From NCBI GenBank assembly GCA_943704495.1, contig CALSCR010002122.1, positions 8,600-35,754 on the forward strand: 27,155 nt of DNA. Reading direction: 5' to 3'. The notes under the pieces are model-generated. The model was not told where the DNA came from. It worked only from the letters and a program-made list of their open reading frames with translations, and ran no database searches. The DNA comes from Pigoraptor chileana. Lineage: Eukaryota; Opisthokonta; Filasterea. Below are positions 10,292 to 20,305 of this stretch, one piece after another; the first letter of the stretch is position 1; each line of letters starts with the position of its first letter. The position numbers were made by a program, and so were the translations under genes.

Positions 10292-11344
10292 TTACTTAAA
10301 ATAAGCGAGCTTCTCATCAAGCCACTCCTGGGTGAGCTCGTCCGTGTTGCGAATCTCAAACACCTGCAAATCAAACGCATCACATGTTTACCAAGGAGAT
10401 ACCACACTTGACTTCACAAACCATATAAAGTAACAAGCTACGCAAAATAAAGTATTGGTGTCCCTTGAAAAGCTCACCTTTGTCACTTCAATGTGCTTGA
10501 CAAGAGTGGTCTTAGTGCCAGAGTACATCATCTGAAGATCCGGCTTCGTGCCTACAAATATATTACGACGGATTGGCTGTTAGATATATTGACACTTACG
10601 CTTCACACACACACACACACACACCCGCACCCGCACACACATTCTTTTCCCATAAGCCAACAAATAAACAGCAGGAACGTACCTGATGGGCTCACAAAGA
10701 TGAAGAGCATGGGGTACGAGATGCGCCCGTCACCATGGTTGTGGGGAAAGCTATAAATCACATACGTTTTCACACAATATTAAAAAAAGTGCGGTTAAGG
10801 ATACATTTGAACATAAAATATTCATGCCATGCCATCATGGCAAGATGGTGGGGAAAGAGTGGTGAATATAAGCAGCGAATCAGTGTCGATTTGATTGGTG
10901 TCAAGTGGATATCGAGGGAACGCCTCGGGAAGCTCCTTTGCGACATCTTCGATGGTCACGTCCTGAAATTCCTCATCAAGCACCACCTTCAACTCCTTAG
11001 GGTCGATCTTGACTGCGATCACGCGATAATGCGAATAGATTCGTGGATCCATTGTCAATCATATGCACTGGACAAGTACACATATGATAATCAATGGATA
11101 GTGTCCATTACAGACACACAAACTCACGGACAATCGCAGCGGTATTCTTCTCCTTGCGGAAGCGAAACTTCCTGAGGAGGGCGATGACCTCGGGATCAAC
11201 TTCGCAAACCTCGAGTTTCGACTGCAAACAGATAAATTTGTTGTCACGAACATATATTCTAGTCAGGAAAAGATCACATTTTTCAAGCAAATTCAATAGA
11301 GCGCACTCAAAGACAGCAATATACACACAATGATCTCCCACCAT
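10292..11344 (-). CDS. GMF: Glia maturation factor (ADF-homology, Arp2/3 debranching), 6 exons
   Basis: Exons on the minus strand: 11344-11342, 11221-11128, 11012-10913, 10765-10683, 10551-10478, 10363-10292; phases agree and give 141 residues (human GMFB is 142). The sequence follows vertebrate GMF throughout: CEVDPEVIALLRKFRFRKE, KIDPKELKVVLDEE, YVIYSFPHNHGDGRISYP, QMMYSGTKTTLV, VFEIRNTDELTQEWL. GMF is an ADF/cofilin-fold protein that binds Arp2/3 and removes actin branches. The first exon codes only for the initiator Met (ATG|GTGGGA); a longer in-frame start at 11362 would add MGHITE. Intron 3 is an AT-AC intron (10766-10912). The gene is head-to-head with AIRIM, 268 nt apart. Confidence 0.96.
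10597..10640. repeat. CA microsatellite in a GMF intron
   Basis: A run of alternating CA with short CCGCA interruptions lies in the intron between exons 4 and 5 of GMF. Confidence 0.85.
10766..10912 (-). other. AT-AC (U12-type) intron in GMF
   Basis: The 147-nt intron starts ATATCCACTT (after CCTCG) and ends GTGTGAAAAC. Joining CCTCG to GTATGTGATT gives PRYVIYSF, matching PRFIVYSY of vertebrate GMF. A consensus U12 branch site TCCTTAAC lies at 10801-10794, with its branch A about 29 nt from the 3' end. No AG occurs close enough upstream of the TATGTG codons to give a normal acceptor. Confidence 0.75.
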
Positions 11345-11612
11345 TTCTGTTATATGACCCAAAAAAGAGAAAGGGCAAGAAGACTCGTTTGATTGCGTAA
11401 GACAGAAATGATTTTTACTTTTTCAGATAGCCAGTTGAGCGGCAGAAACTTGTAAACACCATCAGGTTGCGAAATCTCGGAAATTCCGCTTCGTCGCCGC
11501 GCACGTGATCCCACACACCAACCACGGCATCACAGCCCACCGAGCTGAGTTTTTCAACGGCTGAAATCGCAAATAGAGGCGGGAGGGATGCATACGCTGA
11601 AGTACTGTGACA
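11345..11612. promoter_or_regulatory. Short bidirectional promoter of GMF and AIRIM
   Basis: The 268 nt separate two divergent start codons. A CACGTG E-box (GCACGTGATC) lies at 11502-11507 in a CpG-rich stretch. I see no TATA box. Confidence 0.5.
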
Positions 11613-13502
11613 ATGAAGAAGAAGGCCGCTCCATCGCCGTCCCGGCCTTCCAAGGCAGGCGGCCCTGCACCTCCGCAGGGACTGCCACACCACGACCTTC
11701 CGCCTGACGTCACTCGTGCGATCCATAGGCAAGTTGTGCAGCACTGAGAGCAAGAACCACAATTGCTGCGATTATTCTGTACAGTAGTCCTCTTTAAAAC
11801 TTCTAACGAGTCTTGTTTTCGTCGTTTGCACGGGCATACCTCAGATTTGTGAAATTATTTGAAAGTGTCAGCAACAACTCGACACTCTGGAATGCAGCAA
11901 ATGTCAGCGCAATGTCGCTCCTTGGGTAGGTGTGCAGAACCGTTCGTTATTATGTGACTGTCCATGTGCGCAACAATTGTATGGTATGTGAAAAAAGATG
12001 CTTAATTAAATCATCCTGGATGTGCGCACTTGGCACCTCTGTCGCATACAGAAATGTCCACGCAACGTGCGAACGTCTGGATACGCTGCGAGGCATTCAA
12101 TCAGCGGACGATGCCGGGATAACGGTGTTGCGACAGCCTGCAGTACCTGTTGATGCTGACTCTACTTCCGTGTCCTCGACTGGCTTGGCTGGACTAAACA
12201 CAATGAGTGCCACATTTCGTGGTGGATCCACTGGCTGGGGCGTTTTGTCTCAATTCGAAGGACTGCCGACGAAACTCAAGGCTCTGCATGTTGCAGATAT
12301 GGAAAAGATACTCAAAGGCGTCTGGCATGACCTGTGAGTGCGTCGTTTTATAGTTGATTCCTCCACAACCAGTGTTTTTCTTGGCCCTTGGAAAGTGCGT
12401 GCGATTCTAACCGTCAATTATATTCTTACAATGTGATCGATTGGTCGTGTCAGTGCAAGCATGGAGCAGGTCAGGGATCGGTTGGTTGACGTTTGCGTTG
12501 AGATAGAAGAGGAGCACAATCGCCTCGCAGGTGAGCCACCTTTCTTTGTGGCACTAATTGGGGCATCTCGGTGAATCTCGAAGTTAGAATGGTCCAATTG
12601 CATATTCCCCTCCCGTCTCAACACACAAATACACACCTCTCTCACTCTCGAACTTGTCGAGTCAATGGGCAAAGCGCGCAAAACGACTTGAACCCTACCT
12701 CTCTCTCCGAACTGGATTGAAGTCTATGGGCTTATGCGTAAGGCGTTCAGAGTACTGAAGCCGTCTCGCAACTGGAGACCTTCATTGTTTATTGAGTTCC
12801 CCATCCTAGTTGTAATTTGTTGGTTAATCGACACGCAACTTTCTGTTGATTTAATTTCCTTCCGTAGCCTCATTCGACGCGGTTGTTATGTGCACTCGCA
12901 CACCGGAACTACCGTCAGCAGCCGATTTTGTCGAGTGGATTCAGGACATCTCACGCTCATTTGCACTTGAATATCCGAAACTGTCAAACAGCTGCGTCAG
13001 TTTGCTTTTGCCCGCAAATTATAATGCAACATATGCATGAGGCTGTCATGCCCCTTGACCGTCTTTCTCTCCATTTTCAATCTCCACTTATGAGCAGCGT
13101 CTGTGCGCACTGAACTCCATGTCGTATAAGTCTGCCGATAGTGTGGATGCCGTCATCAAGACGTGGGCAACGGCAAATCGAGGGCGACAAAAAGGTAATT
13201 TGGCTATCCGATCTCAACTCTTTGGCACTTATGCTCAACCCAGTTCTTGTCGGTCTCTACTGTAGAGTCCAGGCACAATGCCTTACAGTGACCACTTACA
13301 TCTATATCTCTCGTCTCGCTCTCTCTGTCTCTCTCACTCCGTCTCACGTCTCTATCTCTGTCTCTATCTCTCTCTCCTTGTGGAGTCCATGGGCACCGCC
13401 ACAGCGCCTAAGTCCTTGATTTGAATTCTACATCTATCTCTCTCTCTCTCTCTCTTTATGGAGTCCATGGGCACAGCGCCTATGACACTGACTTGAATCC
13501 TA

Positions 13503-13541
<39 letters not shown>

Positions 13542-13817
13542 TGTGGAGTCCATGGGCACAGCGCCTAAGACACTGACTTGATCCTACATCTCCCTCTCTC
13601 TCTGGTTGGAGTTACACTGACTTGAATCCTACATCTGGTTGGAGTCGATGGACTTATGCATGAGGCGTTTTGAGTACTGAAGGTCCTTCTCTATCTCCGT
13701 CTTCAAAGTTGCACGAGAATCTTAAACATCATTAGCCCGGGATGGTCTGTATGCTCACGCGCTTCCGTTTTGATGAACACAGTGACGGAGGCGACGAAAT
13801 TCATCGGAAGCGATTGA
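11613..13817 (+). CDS. AIRIM: AIRIM (C1orf109) homologue, 60S ribosome maturation, 7 exons
   Basis: Exons 11613-11728, 11845-11925, 12052-12333, 12454-12530, 12868-12995, 13098-13194 and 13783-13817 give 271 residues with consistent phases. The first exon is too short to stand out on its own and codes MKKKAAPSPSRPSK. The fold matches my memory of human C1orf109/AIRIM (about 203 residues): VKLFESVSNNSTLWNAA against CFPVVEEQQGLWQSA, then EIEEEHNRL, ADFVEWIQDISRSF against ADMLEWLQDIERHY, and a C-terminal block ending in VDAVIKTWA against IQALPKAWD. In animals AIRIM works with the SPATA5-SPATA5L1 AAA ATPases and CINP to recycle pre-60S factors. Exon 3 holds an extra Ser/Thr/Gly-rich insert of about 60 residues. 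Intron 1 is GC-AG. Acceptor 13098 could be 13095, which would add one residue. Confidence 0.8.
11729..11844 (+). other. GC-AG intron in AIRIM
   Basis: The donor CATAG|GCAAGT at 11729 is phase 2 and pairs with the acceptor CCTCAG at 11844, which needs phase 2 to read RFVKLFESV. The adjacent GT-based choice (CAA|GTTGTG) is phase 0 and does not fit. Confidence 0.75.
12640..12770 (+). repeat. Diverged copies of a CT-associated dispersed repeat
   Basis: Two degenerate units lie in AIRIM intron 4. One runs from GTCGAGTCAATGGGCAAAGC through GACTTGAACCCTACCTCTCTC. The other is GGATTGAAGTCTATGGGCTT with GCGTAAGGCGTTCAGAGTAC. Both resemble the better-kept units at 13381-13683. Confidence 0.6.
13305..13683 (+). 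repeat. Tandem CT-rich repeat cluster with a core of about 50 bp
   Basis: Units start at 13381, 13459 and 13544 (spacing 78 and 85), with shorter pieces at about 13606 and 13638. Each has TGGAGTCCATGGGCACAGCG, then a GCCTA-GACACTGACTTGAATCCTACATC stretch, then a CT run of variable length. The cluster fills most of AIRIM intron 6. Confidence 0.9.
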
Positions 13818-14083
13818 TAAGTCGTCAGGGGGACTCCAACGCCTTCTTTTTCCGTCTCTTTTTCACCCAATGATTAGTGGCACATGCCCAGCGGAGTGTT
13901 TACCATAATATTTACTGTGCACAAAGTGATAGCGATACGGGCGACCCATCCACACGACGGGACGAAACACGAACGCGCGCGTTTTAACTGCAATTGCCAA
14001 CTTCACACCATCGCACTCAACAGCGAGCTCTGACAGCACAAAAGCCATGATAGGGCGGTCAGTTTCGACTGGGCAAGTGCAGA
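13818..14083. other. Short convergent intergenic region
   Basis: Lies between the AIRIM stop (+) and the RING-gene stop (-). A 61-codon open frame at 13863-14048 (-) falls in the likely 3' UTR of the RING gene. I see no family match and no clear poly(A) signal. Confidence 0.4.
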
Positions 14084-15475
14084 TCAGTTGGGAACAACAC
14101 GGACCTCCCCAATGATCTCAACGTCAATGTCGTCGTCGTCGTCGGTGATGCCAACCATCGATGCGCGCGGAAAGTTTGCGTCGGATACGTCGGAAACAGC
14201 GCTCATTCTGGGACTGACATGTGTGTGCACGGAAGTCAGCTCACTCGTGGTCGTCCAGGCATTGCCGGGCGGCGTTCGAGGCTGCTCATCGTTGCCACGA
14301 CGCCGCCGCGCCTCCGGGGACAGATCTACCATTTCGACAGTTGTCGAGCCTTGCGCATTTGACGCCACAACAGCGGCAATGATCGACGGCGACATGGTCT
14401 CGACCACTGCGGATTGGGAAGTGGTGCCGCGCGTCGTGCGCGTCGGCATGTCTATGTGAAGGAGGCCAGCCTCGTGGAGCACAGCGACTGCCTGCGCGGC
14501 CGTCGGTTCTGCGTTGCCGTTGCCGCCTGCGCTCTCCAGAACTGTGGTCCACATGTCCGCGTCGCCAAGCAACGACCGCATCACCTCGGCCTTGCACAAC
14601 GGACACGTGCCGTGCGAGACGAGCCATGTCGTCACACATGCGCTATGAAATATGTGCCCACACTCGAGGACGCTCGCAACCTGGCCGTTCTCGTACTCTT
14701 CGAGGCAAACGGCACACGTGTCCGTGCCGTACCGCGCCGTATGACTCGCATCCTCGCCAATTGTAATTGTCGGAATGCGACGCACAGCGTCGATCAAAGC
14801 CGGAGACGGCCGCTTTTGGACAACGATGCGAACGCGGCGTGCCCGCATATACCTCCGGCGATATATAAAGTAGAAAGCAACCGCAAGAAGTGACCCAATG
14901 CAGATGATGAGGAGCACAACGCCAGTGTAGAGTAGCCAAGTGGGCGACATCACACGCTGCTGGTCACACGATAGATCTGGTTCGATCGTGGCGCGGTACG
15001 TATCGTCCAAGTTGGCCAGGAGGTCCTTGAGAATGGAGCCCGTGTTGCCGCTCACCGACACAGACGGCGTGGACGAGAACTTCATGGTCACGAGGAGCGG
15101 AATGTCTTTCGTGAGTTCGCAATTGGCAAGAATGACGCCCATGGCGCCAGCGGCGGCAGCATTGCTGATCTTTGTTTCAGTGGAGCACAAGTCATTCCCG
15201 CAAAAATCGACGAGTGCCACCCAGCTCGAGTTTTGTGGCTGAACAGTCCTGCAAGCATCACTCGGAGACGCACGCCGAAGAACTGCATCTACACGCGCAG
15301 TCGGCGATAACGATGTATACACTCCTGTATATGAGCGCGAGGTTGCCTTCCCCGAGGTCAATCGGACGGTCGAACATGTGTATGCCGGATTCGCCGATAC
15401 CGTCCACGCCAGAAGGAGGACGAGACTAAGCGGCACGAAAGCCGCTCGCGACATCCTCACTTCCATCAGAGACAA
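14084..15475 (-). CDS. PA-TM-RING E3 ubiquitin ligase (RNF13/RNF167-like), single exon
   Basis: A 463-residue uninterrupted frame. It has a signal peptide (about residues 8-28), a protease-associated (PA) luminal domain (about 30-165, with WVALVDFCGN and AGAMGVILAN), one membrane helix (about 178-204) followed by a basic stop-transfer stretch, and a RING-H2 finger at 254-294 with the C3H2C3 ligands (CAVCLEEY, CGHIFHSACV, CPLC). The cytosolic tail to 463 is Ser/Thr-rich with an acidic DDDDDID patch near the end. This is the layout of endosomal/lysosomal ligases such as RNF13, RNF167 and goliath. The start could also be the Met at residue 4 or 8; residue 8 puts the signal peptide at the very N-terminus. 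No introns, unlike most neighbours. Confidence 0.92.
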   Translation of the reverse strand: MSLMEVRMSRAAFVPLSLVLLLAWTVSANPAYTCSTVRLTSGKATSRSYTGVYTSLSPTARVDAVLRRASPSDACRTVQPQNSSWVALVDFCGNDLCSTETKISNAAAAGAMGVILANCELTKDIPLLVTMKFSSTPSVSVSGNTGSILKDLLANLDDTYRATIEPDLSCDQQRVMSPTWLLYTGVVLLIICIGSLLAVAFYFIYRRRYMRARRVRIVVQKRPSPALIDAVRRIPTITIGEDASHTARYGTDTCAVCLEEYENGQVASVLECGHIFHSACVTTWLVSHGTCPLCKAEVMRSLLGDADMWTTVLESAGGNGNAEPTAAQAVAVLHEAGLLHIDMPTRTTRGTTSQSAVVETMSPSIIAAVVASNAQGSTTVEMVDLSPEARRRRGNDEQPRTPPGNAWTTTSELTSVHTHVSPRMSAVSDVSDANFPRASMVGITDDDDDIDVEIIGEVRVVPN

Positions 15476-17116
15476 CTAATAAAGATATTCCACAGTCATC
15501 GTCCGCGACGGACTTCAAGATTAAGTTATCACAGAAAGAAGTTCACGCGAGGAAAGTCCCTGAGATTTGTCTCCACCTTGGCCCGCTTTCGTTTCGTGGG
15601 CCGCCTGGGGGGGAGGGGATTCTCGCAGTGACTAGCAAAGGAAATCAGGTTGCCATAAGAATGCAAGAAAATATGGCGCCTGCTATTAGAGAGGTGTGTC
15701 GATCACCGTGGCGACGGTTCTTGTTTCGGAGAAGAAGGAACGAAGAAAGCCGGCGCTGACAGCAAAAGCGTCATGCAAAACAGGTTGCACGCTGCCGACC
15801 TGACACACTGACACACACTGTGCATGCCGTGGGTTGGGGGAAGTCTCGCGGACAACGACGATGGGCCTGGCCGTAAACTATCGCTTTTGTATGGCCAATC
15901 GGTGACGAATAAAAATAAATAAAAATTTATTGCGGAAAAGGAATCAATCCGGGGAATAGCCCTGAAATTAGTAACCGAGATCTCGTATGAATTTCCAGCA
16001 GTTTTTTGGTGCCACTTTTTACCGACATCTCGGCTGTCTTGATTACTCTTTTCACAGCGTGGTCATTCGCGTTCGTTTTCCCATCTGGCTATGGGAATGT
16101 ATGGGAAGAACTGAAGCGGTGGACACAAGGTTGCCTCGTCAGTACCGAAAAACCTATTCACGGTCAATGAATTGAGATTGTCCGCGTTTTGTGCCATGAG
16201 TTGGCCAGTCTTCCAATCTGATCATCTTGGATGTCAAAATCTTGTCAAATGGGCAATCGAACAAACTCAAATTTACATCGGTGTTGGTACATATCCCATA
16301 GTCGGGATTAATCGAAATTAAGTTTCGAGCTGTCAATTTTATGTCAAATCGATTGAAACATGGTGTTGGTGGCGCCACAGCCTCGCCAGTAAGATGCGCA
16401 CCCACACACCAACAACGTGCGGAGATGCTTTTTCAGCGCAATACGCCAATAGATTTAAACACAAAATGTGAACATGCCGCTACCGCGCGCACGGTGAAAC
16501 TAAGGAGCGACTAACATAGGAACGCCCGCTGAGCCAGTCCGTGCCGCTCCGTGGCCAGTCACGGTTTACCCCAAACTCGATTCATCATTGCAGGTGACTG
16601 ATGCACGCACCATTCTGTTTCATGTCATCTGTTGTGTGGGACTAATCGTTCGTGCAGTATTTATACTTCAATTATGTTGTGGCATGACAGTATCGCATTC
16701 AGTTGAATGATATAATTTTGCAACGGCCCCTGATGTAGAATTCTGCCGGCCTTTCTTTTACAGTGGATCTTTCTTTTTTCTGGCCTCCGCTTCTATTGAT
16801 TGACGGCATCTCAGCTGACTGCAACGGTCAGTAGATTTCGCTGCAGTTTGTATGTTTGCAGTCATATTATAGCGCGAATTCGGGAATTTTGTACGGCTGT
16901 GGTGTGCGTTGCATCGGCCGTTTCTCTTATCAGTTTTGATGACTCGGATCCCAGCCGCACTTTCCAGGCACTTTCACTGAATCAACTGATGTGGCAGCTA
17001 ATCGTGACAAGGTTTTTCCCCGTATTTGCGCAGGCGCCATTGTTTTTCAGCGCGGTTTATGCAAGTCAGTGCAAGTGCTCTCCGAGCAAAAGACTGACGT
17101 CGTGCTCGTCGTCAAC
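15476..17116. promoter_or_regulatory. Divergent region between the RING and CCCH genes
   Basis: No gene is seen. The stretch holds a G-rich run near 15607-15618, an A/T-rich segment with several AATAAA words at 15908-15930 (no transcript end assigned), and a palindrome CGAAATTAAGTTTCG near 16313-16327. A TGTCAAATCGATTGAAAC element near 16341-16358 resembles one upstream of the SERTA-like gene. Close to the CCCH gene, a pyrimidine-rich acceptor (CCCCGTATTTGCGCAG) ends at 17033, so a 5' UTR intron is likely. A 12-codon upstream frame (17059-17097) precedes the chosen start. Confidence 0.45.
17059..17097 (+). promoter_or_regulatory. Short upstream open reading frame in the CCCH-gene leader
   Basis: ATG at 17059 to TGA at 17095-17097 encodes [12 protein letters not shown], ending 19 nt before the main ATG at 17117. 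It lies downstream of the likely acceptor at 17033 and so would be in the mature leader. Confidence 0.3.
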
Positions 17117-18832
17117 ATGCATCAACAGCACCAGAGCCTCTTGAGTTCGCTTGGAGGCGAGGCTGCTCCTCTGTCGAGCCGCATGCCGCACTCTCCTGTA
17201 AACATATCGTACACCAGCAACGGATCGTATCATATGGGGTCGGCTGCGCCGTCCAGTACACACTACGGAATGCTGAACGGCATGAAGGGCGAGGGTGGCA
17301 GTGTACACATGGGTCTAATGAGCGGGCCAGGAGCGGTTCCGCTTCAGTCGGCGTCGTCGCCCCAACAGTACAACGGGTACGCGTCGGGTGGAGGGCTCGC
17401 TCAGTCGCAGTACTCTCAGTTTGGAGCGCAGACCTCTGCGTCGACGCCGACGATGAATCAAATGCTCGCACATCAGGCCATGATCAACAGACAAACGCTC
17501 GTGAATCAACAGCACCAACAGCAGGCGCAGGACGCCAAGAAGCGGGGCAGCGGGCCGGTAAACAACAATCTCTACAAGACAGAGCTGTGCCATTCGTTTC
17601 AAGAGACGGGGTACTGCAAGTACAAGGACAAATGTCAGTTTGCTCACGGCCGAACGGAATTGCGTCAGCTCGCACGGCACCCAAAGTACAAGACATCGCT
17701 CTGCCGCACGTACCATACGGTCGGGACGTGCCCGTACGGTACACGGTGCCACTTTATCCATTCGCTTGAGGAGATGCAAGTTCATCAGCCAGCCGTCGCC
17801 CCAATGATGCCTGTGCACTTCATGCAGCAACAGCAACAGCAACAACAGCAGCAGCAGCAACAACATCAGCAACACTCACAGGCGCAGTCGCAGCATGCGC
17901 ATGCGGCATTGAATATGAACGGAATCGATATTGCGCAACAGTTTGCTGGTCTCTCTCTCGCTGGCGGCGGTCAGTCGAATGGGATACCTCAGGATCAAAA
18001 CGGGCCGCTTTTTGGGCAGCAGCAGCAGCAGCAGCAGCAACAGCAATTATACATGCCCGCTAACTATGGAGGCGATAATCAGCGGCGACAGCAGTTTGTG
18101 CCGCAGAATTCGTCCTCGTACGCATATCCCCCTGGACACATGACGCCGGCGCAACACATTGCGCAAAATGTTCTCGGCGGCAGTGGATTTGCTGATGCGC
18201 CATCCGCTGCTGCACGCGCCGACGGTCACTCGAGAGACAACTACAGCGGGATCTATGGCTCTCCAAGCGCCACAGTCGACATGTATCGCGGTTCCAATCT
18301 TTTCTGGGGTGACGGCATGCAGGCCGGCGTTCCACAGAGCACATCGCCGACAAGCACTCAAAACACGCATCAGTTTGGTTCCATCGGCGATGCATCGCGG
18401 GGTATGCAGCAGTCGGCATCTTCGCGTCTGTCGCCAATTGGGCGCAGCAACGACGGCCTCTCGGAGGATTCGCCGACACGCCAAGATGTGAATGGTCAGG
18501 GACAATCATTCCGTAGCGACTATCCCAAGGGAGGTGTGCTCGCAGATAGTGCCGATCTATACCATCCCACTTCAGATATTGCCGAGCGTCAGCTCAAGTT
18601 TTCCCCGGGAAATGGCTCGACGAAGACGAATGGGGTTGCATCTGCGGGGTCCGATAAGATGCCGGCTGTTGCGGGAGATCGCCATGGCCGACCAGGAAGC
18701 GACGACACGCAGATTTGGTCGTCGCCAGCAAAGTCAGTCAATGCCATCTCCGCAGAGTCTTCAAGTGCCACTTCGGCGGCCATCTCCAAGCGCCTTCCCA
18801 TCTTCCACACCCTGGCGGAGCCCGTTGTGTGA
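17117..18832 (+). CDS. ZFP36-like: Tristetraprolin/ZFP36-type tandem CCCH zinc-finger mRNA-decay factor
   Basis: Starting at 17117 the protein has 571 residues; an in-frame ATG at 16991 would add 42, but a likely intron acceptor at 17033 argues against it. The tandem fingers are textbook TIS11 type: YKTELC leads a C-x8-C-x5-C-x3-H finger, an 18-residue linker with [10 protein letters not shown] follows, then a second identical-spacing finger ending CHFIH (Cys/His ligands at about residues 158-215 from the 17117 start). This domain binds AU-rich mRNA elements. The C-terminus has [15 protein letters not shown], matching the CNOT1-binding RRLPIF motif of animal tristetraprolin, so recruitment of the CCR4-NOT deadenylase is expected. 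Two polyglutamine tracts (13 and 10 Gln, codons near 17825-17863 and 18017-18046) and Gln/Ser-rich low-complexity sequence fill the rest. The coding region is intronless. Confidence 0.95.
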   Translation: MHQQHQSLLSSLGGEAAPLSSRMPHSPVNISYTSNGSYHMGSAAPSSTHYGMLNGMKGEGGSVHMGLMSGPGAVPLQSASSPQQYNGYASGGGLAQSQYSQFGAQTSASTPTMNQMLAHQAMINRQTLVNQQHQQQAQDAKKRGSGPVNNNLYKTELCHSFQETGYCKYKDKCQFAHGRTELRQLARHPKYKTSLCRTYHTVGTCPYGTRCHFIHSLEEMQVHQPAVAPMMPVHFMQQQQQQQQQQQQQHQQHSQAQSQHAHAALNMNGIDIAQQFAGLSLAGGGQSNGIPQDQNGPLFGQQQQQQQQQQLYMPANYGGDNQRRQQFVPQNSSSYAYPPGHMTPAQHIAQNVLGGSGFADAPSAAARADGHSRDNYSGIYGSPSATVDMYRGSNLFWGDGMQAGVPQSTSPTSTQNTHQFGSIGDASRGMQQSASSRLSPIGRSNDGLSEDSPTRQDVNGQGQSFRSDYPKGGVLADSADLYHPTSDIAERQLKFSPGNGSTKTNGVASAGSDKMPAVAGDRHGRPGSDDTQIWSSPAKSVNAISAESSSATSAAISKRLPIFHTLAEPVV

Positions 18833-20305
18833 AGCCCCCGGTCTCTGCAACTCGCTTCCTGCCGCTTTCTATTTTCTATTTTGTTGTTGTTGTAGCGCGA
18901 ATATTCTAGCTCGCGCGCTTTCAATTGTGTTTGTGTTTGTTCCTTTCTCTCTTTCTTATTTGCGTAGTTTATCAGTGAGGTCCAACAGCTCTGTCCGTCT
19001 CCCCAATCTCTTCACGGAACACACATGCGCATCACAGAGCAGCCGCTCTCATCTATTTGTCGGTCCACCGCCCCACTGAGCCTACTGCTGTGCGCTCTCA
19101 CCTCACTCTTTATCCATCTTTCTCAGCACCACCTTCCGTCTGGAACCGCCGTAGTCGGTTCGCAGTCTGTAATTATTCTGTCCGTGGAGGCCGAATGACC
19201 GACCCGTTATTATGCTCCTAAGTTAATATGTTATTCATCATGCTATTATCTTTAATTGCACCGTATTTTCTGCTTAAATTGGCGGGTACTATTTACTTGC
19301 TAAGTTATCACCACAACTCAAAATGTTGTGTTTTTGGTGTATGTTTGTGACATTAAAAAATATGAGTCCAAAATGTGTGGTTTCACCACTTAAAGCGAAT
19401 GTGGCAACTTACCGGCGGTATTCCGGCGGTTGCCGACTGCAGGAGTAGGAGTTTTTTTTTGATTTGAGGAAGTTTTGGCGCGAACAGAAAAATGGCGGGA
19501 TTTCAAAAATGGCGGGATTTCAAATTTGGCGCGAGCTGAGAAGGTTGCATGACGTCAGGTCATGCCATCTGTCAAATCAATTTGAACTTGTAACCCCAAA
19601 AACGTACAAAATTTAGACCGGAAGTTCAATTTGTTTTGGATGTCGCGCAAACGAAAATTAATATTAAAAAAATCACAGATCTAATAATCATTTACTCTAT
19701 CAAATATGTATGGGCGCACGTATTATTTCGGACACCTTATTTTCTTCAGAGGACGGCGATTCGGTAACCACAAAATCGAACCTTCCGCCGATTTGATTTT
19801 TGTTTTGTGTTTTTTTTGGGGACAGCCACTGACAGTCGCAGATATTATGACAGTCTCCGTTGCTGCATACGCCGCGTACACTGCAGGCTTCACACGCAAC
19901 CCCCTCACACACGGCCGTCCCAGCCCTTCTGCAATCGGAAAGAGATTCATGAGATGAACTCCGAAACCGTGCGAGATTGCAGGAACGTCTTGTTGCCCTT
20001 GCTCGCGGGCTTTGTATGTGCGTGGTTGAGTGGAGCACGGGGATCGGCATGGCATGGGTTAACTAGAAGGCCGTTGGATCACCGATCAATCACCGCAGCC
20101 TTTCTCTCTTCATTCGTTTTCCTTTTGAGCGGATCAAACGAATTTCGCATGTTGAGAGCAAGCTGAGGTCTCGGGGATTTATACTTTTTTTCCTTGAGCG
20201 ATTCTTTACTCCACTTCTTCCACCAACTTTCAATTCGATTTTCGTGTGATCCATCTATTGAAATCAGCACGTTGAAATCCCTTTGGTCCCCACGATCAAA
20301 CGAAA
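18833..20305. promoter_or_regulatory. 3' UTR of the CCCH gene and promoter of the SERTA-like gene
   Basis: 18833 to about 19370 is pyrimidine-rich and then A/T-rich, with ATTAAA at 19352-19357 as a possible poly(A) signal of the CCCH gene. From 19470 there are E2F-like sites, a CRE and a TTCAAATT-type motif (listed separately). 19640-20300 shows no convincing gene; possible acceptor-like sites near 20099 may reflect a spliced leader exon of the next gene. Confidence 0.45.
19473..19557. promoter_or_regulatory. Cluster of four E2F-like sites and a CRE
   Basis: Sites: TTTTGGCGCGAA at 19473-19484, TGGCGGGA at 19493-19500 and 19510-19517 (inside an exact 17-bp direct repeat, 19489-19505 and 19506-19522), and TTTGGCGCGA at 19525-19534. 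These fit the E2F consensus TTTSSCGC or its GGCGGGAA variant. A palindromic TGACGTCA follows at 19550-19557. The cluster is about 750 bp upstream of the SERTA-like start codon. Confidence 0.6.

Noticed and set aside
11415-11562. Minus-strand exon-like frame (AVEKLSSVGCDAVVGVWD) after a good-looking acceptor
   Set aside because: It would need upstream exons overlapping AIRIM exon 1 antisense and lies inside the bidirectional promoter; no family recognised.
13863-14048. 61-codon minus-strand frame starting 35 nt after the RING stop
   Set aside because: Codon use is not absurd, but it sits in the likely 3' UTR of the RING gene, has no family match and no separate promoter space.
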